Source: an archaeon (GTDB taxonomy: Archaea; Thermoproteota; Nitrososphaeria; Nitrososphaerales; UBA183). Taken from it: a stretch of DNA of 41,979 nt. Shown here one piece after another: positions 18,501 to 26,043 of this stretch. Numbering within the stretch: position 1 is the stretch's first letter; every line of letters starts with the position of its first letter. Made by a program: the position numbers and the translations under genes. The notes under the pieces are model-generated. The model did not search any database, was not told the DNA's origin, and saw only the letters and a program-made list of their open reading frames with translations. Location of the stretch: NCBI GenBank assembly GCA_021828185.1, contig JAKASI010000008.1:1-41979 (forward strand), written 5' to 3'.

Positions 18501-18887
18501 GTGAGCGTTCTTACGGCGAAGCAACTGGGTTTCCTGAAAGCGCACGAGTTGTGCAGGCTCGCCACAGCCTCCAAAGACGCGAAGCCCCACGTTGTCCCCG
18601 TGATCTATGCGCTGGACGGCGAGGACCTAATCATCGCCGTCGACTACGGGACCAAGAAGCTGAAGAACCTCAGGGAGAACGAGAGCGTCGCTCTGGTGGT
18701 TGACGAGTTCCATCCCAACAGGGCGGTGGCAATCGAGGGCACCTGCGAAATCCTAGAACGAGGAAAGGAATATCTCCGGTTGCTTCAGGTCCTTTTCGAC
18801 CGGTTCGAGACGTACAGAAGAAATCCGTGGGGCGAAGGGGAGTCCCCAATCCTGAAGATTGTGCCCACCAAGGCCGTCAGCTGGTGA
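18501..18887 (+). CDS. PPOX-fold flavin/F420-binding protein
   Basis: A 128 aa split-barrel protein of the pyridoxamine 5'-phosphate oxidase-like superfamily. The N-terminal signature LCRLATASKDAKPHVVPVIY and the GTKKLKNLRENESVALVVDE stretch are typical of the FMN- or F420-binding members. Given cofE in the window, F420 is a reasonable cofactor, but FMN is equally possible. The GTG at 18501 lies about 26 nt after a TATA-like CTTAAC box (18473-18478), so the mRNA is probably leaderless. Its end overlaps the convergent polB by 11 nt. Confidence 0.88.
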   Translation: MSVLTAKQLGFLKAHELCRLATASKDAKPHVVPVIYALDGEDLIIAVDYGTKKLKNLRENESVALVVDEFHPNRAVAIEGTCEILERGKEYLRLLQVLFDRFETYRRNPWGEGESPILKIVPTKAVSW

Positions 18888-21138
18888 GCGGCGCGCTTTT
18901 CCGGGCCTCACAGGCCTGCATCAGCCCCCTGGCGTCGCATCGCGGGTCGAATGGTTCCAGCACCGACGAGCAGGCTTCGGCGAGCAGCTGGATGTAGCGT
19001 TCCGAGTCGTACCTCGCCTGATCCTCGACCATGTCCAAGGGGGTCGCTCTCGCGGAATCCCTTCCCTTGTAGTCGGTTATGACGTAACGTATGCCCTCGC
19101 CTGCGTGTAGCGACGCCCCCTCGCGGGTCAGCTGTTTGATGGCCGCGTGTTGGATGGTCATCGTGGTATATTCGTCGGGTGCCTTCGACAGGTTCGTGGT
19201 GTAGGCGAGCTCTGACGCGGGCACCTCGTGCCGTCTGAGTGAGTCGGCGCACCTGAGGAAGATCTCGATACATTCCGGGACCGCGGCCCTGACTTCGGCA
19301 GCCGAGTCCGCCCGGGCCATGACGTTCAGCATATCCATCTGACATCGTGCGAACGCCAGCGGCGTGTCGTGGCGCCGGGCTTCTATCCCCCTCACCTTCA
19401 GCGCACCGTCCTGGTACGCCCCGAAGTACCTGTTGAGCACTGGGAGTTTCGGCTCGACCTTGGATGGAAGGAAGGCCACCCACTTGTAGACCCCTTCGAA
19501 CGACATGGCGAACCCGGTCTTCGATTCTATCTCGGCCTTGAGCTCAAGGTAGTCGCGCCGCCCTGAGCCTTCTTTCCGAAGCCACAGCGAGTCCACGATG
19601 CCGTGAATCACTTCGAAGCCTCGGCCTTCGGCAGTCCTGGCGGCGTCAAGCAGAGTCTTCCTGTCCCAGGCGCAGACCGCTATGTGCGCGTCGATGCGAC
19701 CAAACTTTGCGTTGTTGAAGCCGAGGTAGCCGAAGGTGGTGACTCCGAGCCACTTGAGCGCCGCCTGGCGGGCGTCGTACCTCTTGCGGTCGTCGTCGCA
19801 AGTGGTGCTTGCCTTGAGCTCTTTGTAGCGGAGCCTCTTCTTCACTATGATCTCGATGGCGAGCGGGACGATGCCCATTCTTTTCTTGCACACGTTCCAG
19901 TCGAGTTCGGGCACCCGGTTGTCCGAGTCTGGACAGCATGAGCACCTCACCGTTTCGGCTGAGATGTTCTTCCTGTACATTATGTTCGGGTATAGTGCAG
20001 AGAAGTCGAGCTCCCCGACGTTTTCGTAGACGCCGGCCCGCGGCTCGAAGATGAAGCCGCCCCTGTCGGCCATGAGCAGCTCGTTCCTGTCCTTGAAGCG
20101 TTCTGCCAGCGTCGGCTTCCAGGGGACGAGGAGGCCTAACTTGTAGGCGTGATAGAACTGGAGGCTGGAGAGGGCTTTTCCTATGCTGGCCCTGCTGGAT
20201 GCGTGCAGCGGCATGCGACATATCCTGCTCAGCTCGAAGAGCCCTTCGAACCCCGCCTCCGAATAGGCGAAAGACGTGTTGACGTCGATGTGCACCCGCC
20301 CTCTGAGTTTCATCGCCGAGGGTTTGAAGTGGATGCGGCCGTAGCTGAAATATGAGGTGCCCCCTTTCGACGGGAACCTCAAGATGGTGTGGTCTCTGTC
20401 GAGGACGAGCCTCGAGGCCAAACCGTTGGCCTGGGCCCGCCTGACCAGGTAGGGGAAGAGGAAAGTGTCGCCGTCGCTGGTGAGGATGATGTCAGGGTCG
20501 GCGTCTTCTATGGTCTTCGCCAGCGCGAGCAGCTTGTCAGCCTCGCTGGACCCGTCGATGGTCATCTTCCCGTTGTCGCTTTCCAGCGTGACCGCCTCGA
20601 GCCTGTCGGTAAAGCGCGGCAGCCGGCCTTCCTTCGCTACCTCCACCTCGAGTTTGACCTTCCTCAGATCCGGCGAGTCGTATTCGTAGGCACAGACGTC
20701 GTCTTCGAGCTTCCAGCACAGCTTCCCGTCCTTCTGCTCTACTTCGCAGAGGGCGAGGGGGAAGAGGTCTTTCTCGTAGAGATAACTCTGAGCAGGAGGG
20801 ATGTCGGCGCCGTAGAGCCTGAACGTCCCGAACGGGCCAAGTCTCTCTATCCTGCCGGCGACCTGCTGTGCCTTCGTGGCGTCCTTGAGCTTCATCTCCA
20901 GCACCTCTGACGTCGCTGAGTCGGTCACCCTTTCGCGCCTTTGGACGGTCCGAGCGCGCTCGAAGTCGTCGCGAACCGTGTGCAGGGGGACCGCGAAGTC
21001 CGCCTTGTTGTCGGTGCCTACGAATATCGAAGGAGACCATCGGTCGACCAGCCTGACCGGCTCGCCGTCCTCGAGCTTCAACCAGACGACCATCTCCCCG
21101 GGGCCGCCCGGGTACAGATCAAGAATCCAGCCGCGCAC
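18877..21138 (-). CDS. Atypical family B DNA polymerase (exonuclease motifs lost)
   Basis: A 753 aa family B polymerase. Motif A is recognisable (ELDFSALYPNIM, about 374-385), motif B is KWLGVTTFGYLGF (about 460-472), and motif C reads HGIVDSLWL (about 513-521) where replicative enzymes have GDTDS, so the first Asp is lost while the second is kept. Exonuclease motifs are degenerate: Exo I reads VTLES without the first Asp, Exo II reads LTSDGDTFLFPYL without the usual Asn and Asp. It is therefore probably not a proofreading replicase. The pattern fits the archaeal PolB2 (Dpo2) type linked to damage tolerance; that assignment is inference. The GTG at 21138 overlaps the preceding gene by 20 nt, as the last gene of a four-gene operon. 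Confidence 0.88.
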   Translation of the reverse strand: MRGWILDLYPGGPGEMVVWLKLEDGEPVRLVDRWSPSIFVGTDNKADFAVPLHTVRDDFERARTVQRRERVTDSATSEVLEMKLKDATKAQQVAGRIERLGPFGTFRLYGADIPPAQSYLYEKDLFPLALCEVEQKDGKLCWKLEDDVCAYEYDSPDLRKVKLEVEVAKEGRLPRFTDRLEAVTLESDNGKMTIDGSSEADKLLALAKTIEDADPDIILTSDGDTFLFPYLVRRAQANGLASRLVLDRDHTILRFPSKGGTSYFSYGRIHFKPSAMKLRGRVHIDVNTSFAYSEAGFEGLFELSRICRMPLHASSRASIGKALSSLQFYHAYKLGLLVPWKPTLAERFKDRNELLMADRGGFIFEPRAGVYENVGELDFSALYPNIMYRKNISAETVRCSCCPDSDNRVPELDWNVCKKRMGIVPLAIEIIVKKRLRYKELKASTTCDDDRKRYDARQAALKWLGVTTFGYLGFNNAKFGRIDAHIAVCAWDRKTLLDAARTAEGRGFEVIHGIVDSLWLRKEGSGRRDYLELKAEIESKTGFAMSFEGVYKWVAFLPSKVEPKLPVLNRYFGAYQDGALKVRGIEARRHDTPLAFARCQMDMLNVMARADSAAEVRAAVPECIEIFLRCADSLRRHEVPASELAYTTNLSKAPDEYTTMTIQHAAIKQLTREGASLHAGEGIRYVITDYKGRDSARATPLDMVEDQARYDSERYIQLLAEACSSVLEPFDPRCDARGLMQACEARKSAPLTS

Positions 21139-21385
21139 TGTTCTCCGCCTTCAGCCTCTCCACTTCTGCCGCCAGCCAGATGATGGCCTTGTGTTGCACG
21201 AGCAGCAGACTCATGAAGACGGCCTCGGCAGGGAAGGGAGAATCCCTCGCCTGGATTGATGGGAAGTGGTCGTAGCAGCTCCTGATCATGTCCTTGAAGA
21301 GCGCCCTGTCTTCTGCCCTCAGAGCGTCGGCGAAGCTCTGCCAGCTGTCGAGTTCCTCGATGATCTCGCCGTCGGTGAGTGTCAT
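21119..21385 (-). CDS. Small helical protein, second paralogue, upstream of polB
   Basis: An 88 aa, mostly helical, acidic protein (MTLTDGEIIEELDSWQSF...). It resembles the preceding 89 aa gene: W-(K/Q)-S-F, then A-L, a D/F segment and a hydrophobic helix with a (H/Q)HK motif line up in the same order. Its ATG overlaps the previous stop (ATGA) with GGAAGG upstream, and its end overlaps the polB start by 20 nt. I do not recognise the family. Being locked between a RecA-like gene and polB suggests a polymerase accessory subunit. Confidence 0.75.
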   Translation of the reverse strand: MTLTDGEIIEELDSWQSFADALRAEDRALFKDMIRSCYDHFPSIQARDSPFPAEAVFMSLLLVQHKAIIWLAAEVERLKAENSARLDS

Positions 21386-21651
21386 CCTTCCGCCCCCCGG
21401 CGCCCGATTATGGAAGCCGCGCCCGTGCATCGCGCGAGGGTCTTGTAATGGTGGAAGATTATCGCCATGGCCATCCCTTCGAACTTGGACGTCCTCAGCG
21501 CTGCGGAAGAAGCCGAGGTGTAGAGCCGAGCCGAGCTCAGCATCTCGTCGAAGGCGGCCCTGGAGTCCTTTGGCAGCGCCTTCCTGAACGACTTCCACTC
21601 GGCTGCCTCCTGCTCTTCGGCTATCCTGAACGATGGGACGGTGCGGCCCAT
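21382..21651 (-). CDS. Small helical protein, first paralogue, upstream of polB
   Basis: An 89 aa predicted all-helical protein. Its WKSFRKALPKDSRAAFDEML segment and IIFHHYKTL helix align with the next gene product, so the pair looks like an old tandem duplication. Its ATG overlaps the RecA-like stop by one base (TGATG) and its stop overlaps the next start, showing tight translational coupling. No catalytic motif is seen. Small PolB-binding proteins are known in Sulfolobales; whether this is related cannot be decided here. Confidence 0.75.
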   Translation of the reverse strand: MGRTVPSFRIAEEQEAAEWKSFRKALPKDSRAAFDEMLSSARLYTSASSAALRTSKFEGMAMAIIFHHYKTLARCTGAASIIGRRGAEG

Positions 21652-22583
21652 CAGCGGAGAGCCTCCATCCTAGCCGCTCTCAGCAGCTGGCTCGACCTGA
21701 AGGTGGCGGTGCCCGGGACCCTGTTCCTGTGCTTGAGGAGCTCGGCCGTGATGCCGTCCCTGCCCGGCGAAAAGCGGACTGTGGTGTCGGACCACGAAGC
21801 GACGGTGTCGTCATATCTGTTGGGCGAAACCAGGGTGGCGATTACCAAGGCGTGCCGTTTGACTTCGGCGATCCCTTCCTCCACGGCGCCAAGGACGCGC
21901 CTTGCTTCCCTCTCGTCCAGCTCGGGTTCGTTGAACGTCCCCAGCACGTCAGAGATGACCACGAGCCTCGTCCCGTAGTCCTCGACGGCCCGCACGAGGT
22001 GCTCGGAGACCAGGGCGGCGAGTTGGTAGAAGGTGAAAACGCGGCACGAAGCCACGCGTCTCATGGCAGTGGCAGGCCTGAGACCCTTCTGCTTGGCGAA
22101 CGAAGAGAAGAGGTATGGATCGGAACGGTTGCCGCCGTCTATGAAAAGGACCGTGGAGTTGAGCCCTCCGATTTCAACAGGAAGCTGGGCCCTGAACGCC
22201 GCCAGCTCAGCCACCGTGGACGACGGACCTCCGCTCAAGACGACCAGGCGTCCTGAGGACAGGGGCCTCAGAAGCGAATCGAGCCTGGAGAAGCCGAGAG
22301 AGAAATGTGGGATTGACGAAGCCTGTCGAAAGAGTGGCTCGGCCTTCTGGGCTGGCGGCGTTGGGCTCGTGAAGACGTCGGACCATTCTTCCGGTACTGG
22401 AGCAAGCCTGCACTCGACCCCCCCTTCGAGGGGCCGGCCGCAGCTCCTGCAGACGCCGTTGAACGCGCCTATGGGGCCGAGGGCGCGCCTGACTTCGATG
22501 ATGCAGTCGCAACTAGAGCAATAGTACACGAACCGCTCCTTGCCGCCCGCCACCTGATCGTAGAGGTAGTGTAGTTCGGACAT
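21651..22583 (-). CDS. RecA-like protein with zinc ribbon and degenerate P-loop
   Basis: A 310 aa protein. Residues 20-50 hold a C4 zinc ribbon (C22, C25, C45, C48). From about residue 95 a RecA/KaiC-type core begins (FSRLDSLLRPLSSGRLVVLS), but the Walker A site reads SGGPSSTVAEL (117-127) and lacks the Lys and Thr, so nucleotide hydrolysis is unlikely. The Walker B-like strand is RLVVISDVLGTF. It heads the operon; a TATA box (ATTATAAC, about 22608-22615) lies about 28 nt upstream of the ATG. By position and inactivated core it resembles ImuA-type RecA homologues that accompany error-prone polymerases in bacteria, an analogy rather than proven homology. Confidence 0.8.
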   Translation of the reverse strand: MSELHYLYDQVAGGKERFVYYCSSCDCIIEVRRALGPIGAFNGVCRSCGRPLEGGVECRLAPVPEEWSDVFTSPTPPAQKAEPLFRQASSIPHFSLGFSRLDSLLRPLSSGRLVVLSGGPSSTVAELAAFRAQLPVEIGGLNSTVLFIDGGNRSDPYLFSSFAKQKGLRPATAMRRVASCRVFTFYQLAALVSEHLVRAVEDYGTRLVVISDVLGTFNEPELDEREARRVLGAVEEGIAEVKRHALVIATLVSPNRYDDTVASWSDTTVRFSPGRDGITAELLKHRNRVPGTATFRSSQLLRAARMEALR

Positions 22584-22713
22584 CTGCGAGACCGGAGTTT
22601 CGTCGAGTTATAATCCGGGCGCAGATACGAGAGGCGTGGTTAGAGAGAGGCTGGCGAAAGTGATGAGAGCCGGTTCAATGTTATAAAGCGAACGTTGGGC
22701 CTGCCGGGATAAC

Positions 22714-22798
22714 GCGGGGGTCGCCCAGCCTGGTCAACGGCGTGAGGCTCAGGACCTCATCCCTTAGGGGTTCGAGGGTTCGAATCCCTCCCCCCGCA
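22714..22798 (+). tRNA. tRNA-Leu (CAG)
   Basis: A class II tRNA without intron. The acceptor GCGGGGG pairs with CCCCCGC, the discriminator is A, the anticodon stem TGAGG/CCTCA encloses CTCAGGA (anticodon CAG), a long variable arm (CCC-TTA-GGG) follows, and the T-arm is GAGGG-TTCGAAT-CCCTC. CCA is not encoded. A TATA box (TTATAAAG, 22681-22688) lies about 30 nt upstream. Confidence 0.95.
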
Positions 22799-22861
22799 CT
22801 TTGGTCATGTTGCGGGCGTTCGTTCTGAACCAAATTGCTGGGGTTACAGTAGCCTTGGCGA

Positions 22862-23329
22862 TCAGCCCGGCTTCGGCGCCGCAGGCCGAGGCGGAGGAGT
22901 TGCCTGGGCCGTGGGAGGCGGGGTCGTCGGCGTAGCAGACGTAGCAGGCGTAGCGGGTTGTGCCGGCTTGGCCGGTGTGGCCTGAGGAGGCGCGACCGGC
23001 GCCGGGGGGGCGGGCTTGACGGCCGGTTTGCCTGTGATGCTGGAGAGCGCCGACCATCCCTGGTCCGTAAGTTGATACCTGTTGGGGTTCCCAAAGAAAT
23101 CAACCTTGAACTCCACGAAGCCCAACGCCGTGAGCTGCCTGACCACCCAGAGCGTGGTCCACTCGGCGCTGTCGTTGATTGCGTCGTCCAATTCGGCGTT
23201 GCTCATCCCCTCTTTGCTTTTCGCTAGGGCCGACATGGCGGCCATGAGATGTGGCGAAGCGGCGGTCTTCCTCAGAACCGCTCTCTGCTCTCTGGAATCG
23301 GCAGGCCAAACCCAGATGCCCTTGGGCAT
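22862..23329 (-). CDS. Winged-helix protein with Pro/Ala/Thr-rich tail
   Basis: A 155 aa protein. Residues about 20-95 form a winged helix: helix LMAAMSALAKSKEGMSNAEL, recognition helix TLWVVRQLTALGFV, wing FFGNPNRYQLTDQG. The last 55 residues are a low-complexity stretch of Pro, Ala and Thr, probably a disordered linker or tail. A DNA-binding regulator or chromatin-associated role is likely; the partner is unknown. The ATG at 23329 is preceded at 27 nt by a TATA-like ATTTATG. It ends near tRNA-Leu on the opposite strand. Confidence 0.8.
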   Translation of the reverse strand: MPKGIWVWPADSREQRAVLRKTAASPHLMAAMSALAKSKEGMSNAELDDAINDSAEWTTLWVVRQLTALGFVEFKVDFFGNPNRYQLTDQGWSALSSITGKPAVKPAPPAPVAPPQATPAKPAQPATPATSATPTTPPPTAQATPPPRPAAPKPG

Positions 23330-23455
23330 GGAGAGGGGCCGATTGGCATCGATTCATAAATCCTGCGCGGGTGATTTAATCGGGTTAACGTGGTTATCAA
23401 TTGTTTTTAGTTTTCTCAGAGAAGTAAACATCTCGCGGCTGTAACGCCGGAAACC

Positions 23456-23722
23456 ATGGAAGTGGTAACCGAATACGCTGACCAGAGGACAGAGCTCGAG
23501 GAGAAGATCAGGTCGCTTGAGGCCGAAAAAGCCTCGCTCCTTGCCGACGTCGCCTCCCTAAAGGAGAAGATAGCCACCTTCGAGTTGGAGAAGTCTGCCA
23601 ACGCCCTCGAAAGCGAGGTGCAGGCCCTCCGGACGGAGAAGGCTGTTCTGGAAGAGAAGGCGGCTTCTTACGAAGCAGAAGCAGGCTACGCCCTTCCGCC
23701 CGTTGTAAGCGAAGGAATCTAG
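23456..23722 (+). CDS. Small coiled-coil protein
   Basis: An 88 aa protein that is coiled coil from about residue 8 to 75 (heptads rich in L, E, K and A, e.g. KIRSLEAEKASLLADVASLKE), with a short hydrophobic tail YALPPVVSEGI. No other domain is visible. The ATG at 23456 follows an AT-rich segment (23380-23435) that likely holds the promoter. It converges on a zinc-ribbon/coiled-coil gene with only one base between stops. Confidence 0.65.
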   Translation: MEVVTEYADQRTELEEKIRSLEAEKASLLADVASLKEKIATFELEKSANALESEVQALRTEKAVLEEKAASYEAEAGYALPPVVSEGI

Positions 23723-23723
23723 G

Positions 23724-24149
23724 CTAACGGAGCCTCGAAGCCTTCTGCTCGAGTTCGCCCTTTTCTTTTCTGAGGTATGAGACGAACTCCTCAAGGTCGG
23801 CGAGCTTCTCCCGCATGCGCTTGATGTCGTTCTCCTTCGCCGTCTTCACCATGGAGCTCTCCATTTCCCGCTGCTGCTGAACCAGGCCCTGGACCTTGGC
23901 ATTCAGGTCTTCGTTCCCCTTCTTGACCGATTCGAGCTCGCCTTGTATGGATTTGAGCTGCTCCTCGGCGACGATCAGGTACCTCTGTTTGCTAATCACT
24001 GTCGGGAACTTCGTCCCGCATTTTCCGCAGGTGTACATCCCCACCCGCCTCTCGGTCATGCCTCGTTCCCCTTTGGTAGGCTCGACGATGACGTTGAAAG
24101 TCCTCGTAGGAATGGCTTCCTTGTTCCCGCACTTCGGGCAGTTTGGCAA
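23724..24149 (-). CDS. Zinc ribbon plus coiled-coil protein
   Basis: A 141 aa protein. The N-terminal 50 residues form a zinc ribbon (CPKCG at 4-8 and CGKCG near 41-45) like those of transcription factor S or RNA polymerase subunits; from about 60 to the end it is coiled coil. This resembles a family I have seen in Thaumarchaeota but whose function I cannot state. The TTG at 24149 lies about 30 nt after a CTTTAAC box. A role in transcription or chromatin is possible and unproven. Confidence 0.78.
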   Translation of the reverse strand: MPNCPKCGNKEAIPTRTFNVIVEPTKGERGMTERRVGMYTCGKCGTKFPTVISKQRYLIVAEEQLKSIQGELESVKKGNEDLNAKVQGLVQQQREMESSMVKTAKENDIKRMREKLADLEEFVSYLRKEKGELEQKASRLR

Positions 24150-24223
24150 TCGCTTCTGTGGTGTAGCTGAATGTGTTAAAGTTTTACAAAAACCCGACGA
24201 GAGGAGCGCCCTTGAGCGGGGTC

Positions 24224-24508
24224 TTATTGCTCTCGTATCGATTCGAGCTCTGATACTGCTGACCAGAGCGTCACCCTCGCGAATGAGGGCATGTTGGGGT
24301 CCTGAGCGACTTCGTCCAGGAGGCTGATGGCGTTGGCCGCCCTGACGGCCACACTCTGTTTAGCGTCCTGCAGCATGAGCACCGAGTCCTTGACAATCTT
24401 CCTGATGTTGCGCGGGGTGATATTGGAGTCTGAAATCTGCTGGAGGCTCAGCAGGGCCTTCGCTAGCTTGGCCTCATTCTCCTGCTGCTTCTTTAGTTTA
24501 GCACTCAA
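24224..24508 (-). CDS. UPF0147 family protein
   Basis: A 94 aa helical protein matching UPF0147, a short archaeal family of unknown function. The signature VAVRAANAISLLDEVAQDPN is clear, followed by MPSFARVTLWSAVSELESI. The start is TTG at 24508, with GGAG about 11 nt upstream and a TATA-like CTTAATC about 45 nt upstream, so this gene may have a short leader. It diverges from the next gene. Confidence 0.88.
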   Translation of the reverse strand: MSAKLKKQQENEAKLAKALLSLQQISDSNITPRNIRKIVKDSVLMLQDAKQSVAVRAANAISLLDEVAQDPNMPSFARVTLWSAVSELESIREQ

Positions 24509-24607
24509 CGAAAAGAACTCCGGTTCGAGCCGTGCTTCAATGCAAAGGGATTAAGTGCTTTTCGAATGCGGCCGTCTTTAATATCCGATGGGGAACGGGG
24601 CGGAGCG

Positions 24608-24940
24608 TTGAGCGGCGCCAAGGACCGGATGAAACTTGCGGCGGAACTAGTGAGCAAAGGCGCCACGATGTTGGCTGATCCCTGCCCCCAGGACGGAGGC
24701 GTACAGGTGAGGTACCGCGGCAAGACCTACTGCACGGTCCACGACGATCTCTCCGGGATAACCAGGGGGGCTGCGGTATCTTATGACGGCGTCACTGCGC
24801 AGATGAGAGAGGTCATCTTGACCAGACTGAACGAAACCGTCGCGGTCCTTGCAACTGAGAAGGACGCCGCAAAGCAAGACCAGCTGGTTACGCTGGCTGC
24901 GAAATACTTCGAGCTGCTTCAGAAACTTCCGCCGAAGTAG
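24608..24940 (+). CDS. Sjogren/scleroderma autoantigen-1 (ZNRD2)-like protein
   Basis: A 110 aa protein. The N-terminal MKLAAELVSKGATMLADPCP and the RYRGKTYC segment match the small archaeal/eukaryotic ZNRD2 (SSSCA1) family. The metal site is partly lost: the CPxCG knuckle is CPQDGG and the second is CTVH. The C-terminal half is helical. I start it at the TTG at 24608, 24-31 nt after a TTTAATAT box; an ATG at 24566 lies upstream of that box. Function in archaea is unknown. Confidence 0.75.
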   Translation: MSGAKDRMKLAAELVSKGATMLADPCPQDGGVQVRYRGKTYCTVHDDLSGITRGAAVSYDGVTAQMREVILTRLNETVAVLATEKDAAKQDQLVTLAAKYFELLQKLPPK

Positions 24941-24972
24941 GCCTTAAATCGGGACGCCCGAGCTTGCGTTGC

Positions 24973-25452
24973 GTGGTCCCCAGGTTAGGCCAGAAGGCCC
25001 CGGAGTTTGCCCTTCCGGACGCTGAAAAGAATGACAGGGCCCTGAGCGAGTTCACCAAGCGGGGGACTGTGATTCTCGCCTTCTTCCCATTCGCCTTCTC
25101 GGGGGTCTGCGACAAAGAGATGTGCGCTTTCAGAGACGGGTTCGGGGCGCTCAAGGATGCGAACGCCCAACTCGTCGGAGTGAGTGTAGACAGCTCGTAT
25201 TCCCTCAAGGCGTTCGCCCAGACCTACAACCTGCAGTTCCCCCTACTGAGCGACTTCAACAAGAAGGTCTCCAAGCTCTACGGAGTCCTCCAGGATCCGT
25301 GGGTGGGGCTCGGCTACAAAGGGGTAGCAAAGCGCTCGACCTTTGTCATTGATGGGAAGGGAGTCCTGAGGCACAGGTGGGTGACCGATATCCCATCTGA
25401 AGAGCCGCCGTACGCCGAGGTCGTGAAAGCGGCCCAGAAGCTCGCACCATGA
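24973..25452 (+). CDS. Peroxiredoxin (PrxQ/BCP-like)
   Basis: A 159 aa thiol peroxidase reducing hydrogen peroxide and organic hydroperoxides. The peroxidatic Cys is in FAFSGVCDKEMCAFRD, and a second Cys five residues later is the position of the resolving Cys in PrxQ/BCP enzymes. The thioredoxin fold strands LAFFPF, LVGVSVD and STFVIDGKGVLRHRW are present. The GTG at 24973 is 23-31 nt after a CTTAAAT box, which favours it over a TTG three codons upstream. The next gene is an Fe-S carrier, so both may serve oxidative stress handling. Confidence 0.9.
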   Translation: MVPRLGQKAPEFALPDAEKNDRALSEFTKRGTVILAFFPFAFSGVCDKEMCAFRDGFGALKDANAQLVGVSVDSSYSLKAFAQTYNLQFPLLSDFNKKVSKLYGVLQDPWVGLGYKGVAKRSTFVIDGKGVLRHRWVTDIPSEEPPYAEVVKAAQKLAP

Positions 25453-25492
25453 GATGTGAGTTTTTATACGGGCGACATGTTTTGTAGCTAGA

Positions 25493-25849
25493 TTGAGTCA
25501 AGGCACAGAAATCAAGCCGATAGTCCAGCTCACGCCCAAGGCTTCAGTGGAGCTGAAGGGATATCTCGAGAAGCAAGGGAAGCCGTCTGCTGCACTGAGG
25601 ATATTCGTGACCGCGGGCGGATGCTCCGGTCTTTCGTATGGGATGGTGGTGGACGAGAAGTTCTCCGATGACGACTATGTGATTGACGTTGGGGGTGCGA
25701 AGGTGGTCGTCGACAGGTCCAGCGCGCCGTTCATCGCGGGATCAACGGTCGACTACCGGTCGGAGAAGCTTATGGGCGGAGGATTCGTGGTCAACAACCC
25801 CAACGCGGTCTCGACCTGTGGTTGCGGTGAATCTTTCAAGACCGCCTAG
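25493..25849 (+). CDS. Iron-sulfur cluster carrier (HesB/IscA/ErpA family)
   Basis: A 118 aa A-type carrier that receives and delivers Fe-S clusters to client proteins. The three family cysteines are C44 in AGGCSGLSYG and C109/C111 in STCGCGESF. Client candidates in the window include the XPD-type helicase. The TTG at 25493 follows a TTTTTATAC box by about 28 nt. The length and the Gly-rich GGGFVVNNPN loop are typical. Confidence 0.93.
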   Translation: MSQGTEIKPIVQLTPKASVELKGYLEKQGKPSAALRIFVTAGGCSGLSYGMVVDEKFSDDDYVIDVGGAKVVVDRSSAPFIAGSTVDYRSEKLMGGGFVVNNPNAVSTCGCGESFKTA

Positions 25850-25913
25850 GCCTGTCTCGCTCGGACCGTCAAGATGAACTGAACGGCTCTAGTCGACGTT
25901 GTAGGCTCATGAG

Positions 25914-26043
25914 TGGCGCCGGGGGTAGGATTCGAACCCACGCGACCCGAAGGTCACGGGCTGACTGGTCTTTGATCTCGAGTTGCGGATCCGCTTCGAA
26001 GCCAAGCGGGTTGCCCGCGCATTAACCACTCTGCCACCCCGGC
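25914..26043 (-). tRNA. tRNA-Ser (CGA) with two introns, CCA encoded
   Basis: A class II tRNA of 130 nt including CCA. The acceptor GCCGGGG pairs with CCCCGGC, the discriminator is G, the variable arm is GACC-TTC-GGGTC and the T-arm is GTGGG-TTCGAAT-CCTAC. The anticodon stem is CGGGC/GCCCG. The 51 nt between its strands contain a 30 nt intron (25983-26012, position 31/32) and a 14 nt intron (25963-25976, position 37/38), leaving the loop CTCGAGA with anticodon CGA. Each intron fits a bulge-helix-bulge: GCGG/CCGC with bulges GCA and AAC for the first; CTCG/CCAG (one mismatch) with bulges AGA and TCA for the second. A TATA-like AATAATA box lies about 30 nt upstream. Confidence 0.88.

Noticed and set aside
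22981..23040. GC-rich repeat as a separate element
   Set aside because: It encodes the Pro/Ala-rich tail of the winged-helix protein in frame and has no unit structure beyond that.
25914..26043. Single 44 nt intron in tRNA-Ser
   Set aside because: No single cut leaves a 7 nt loop with U33 and a Ser anticodon; two introns do.
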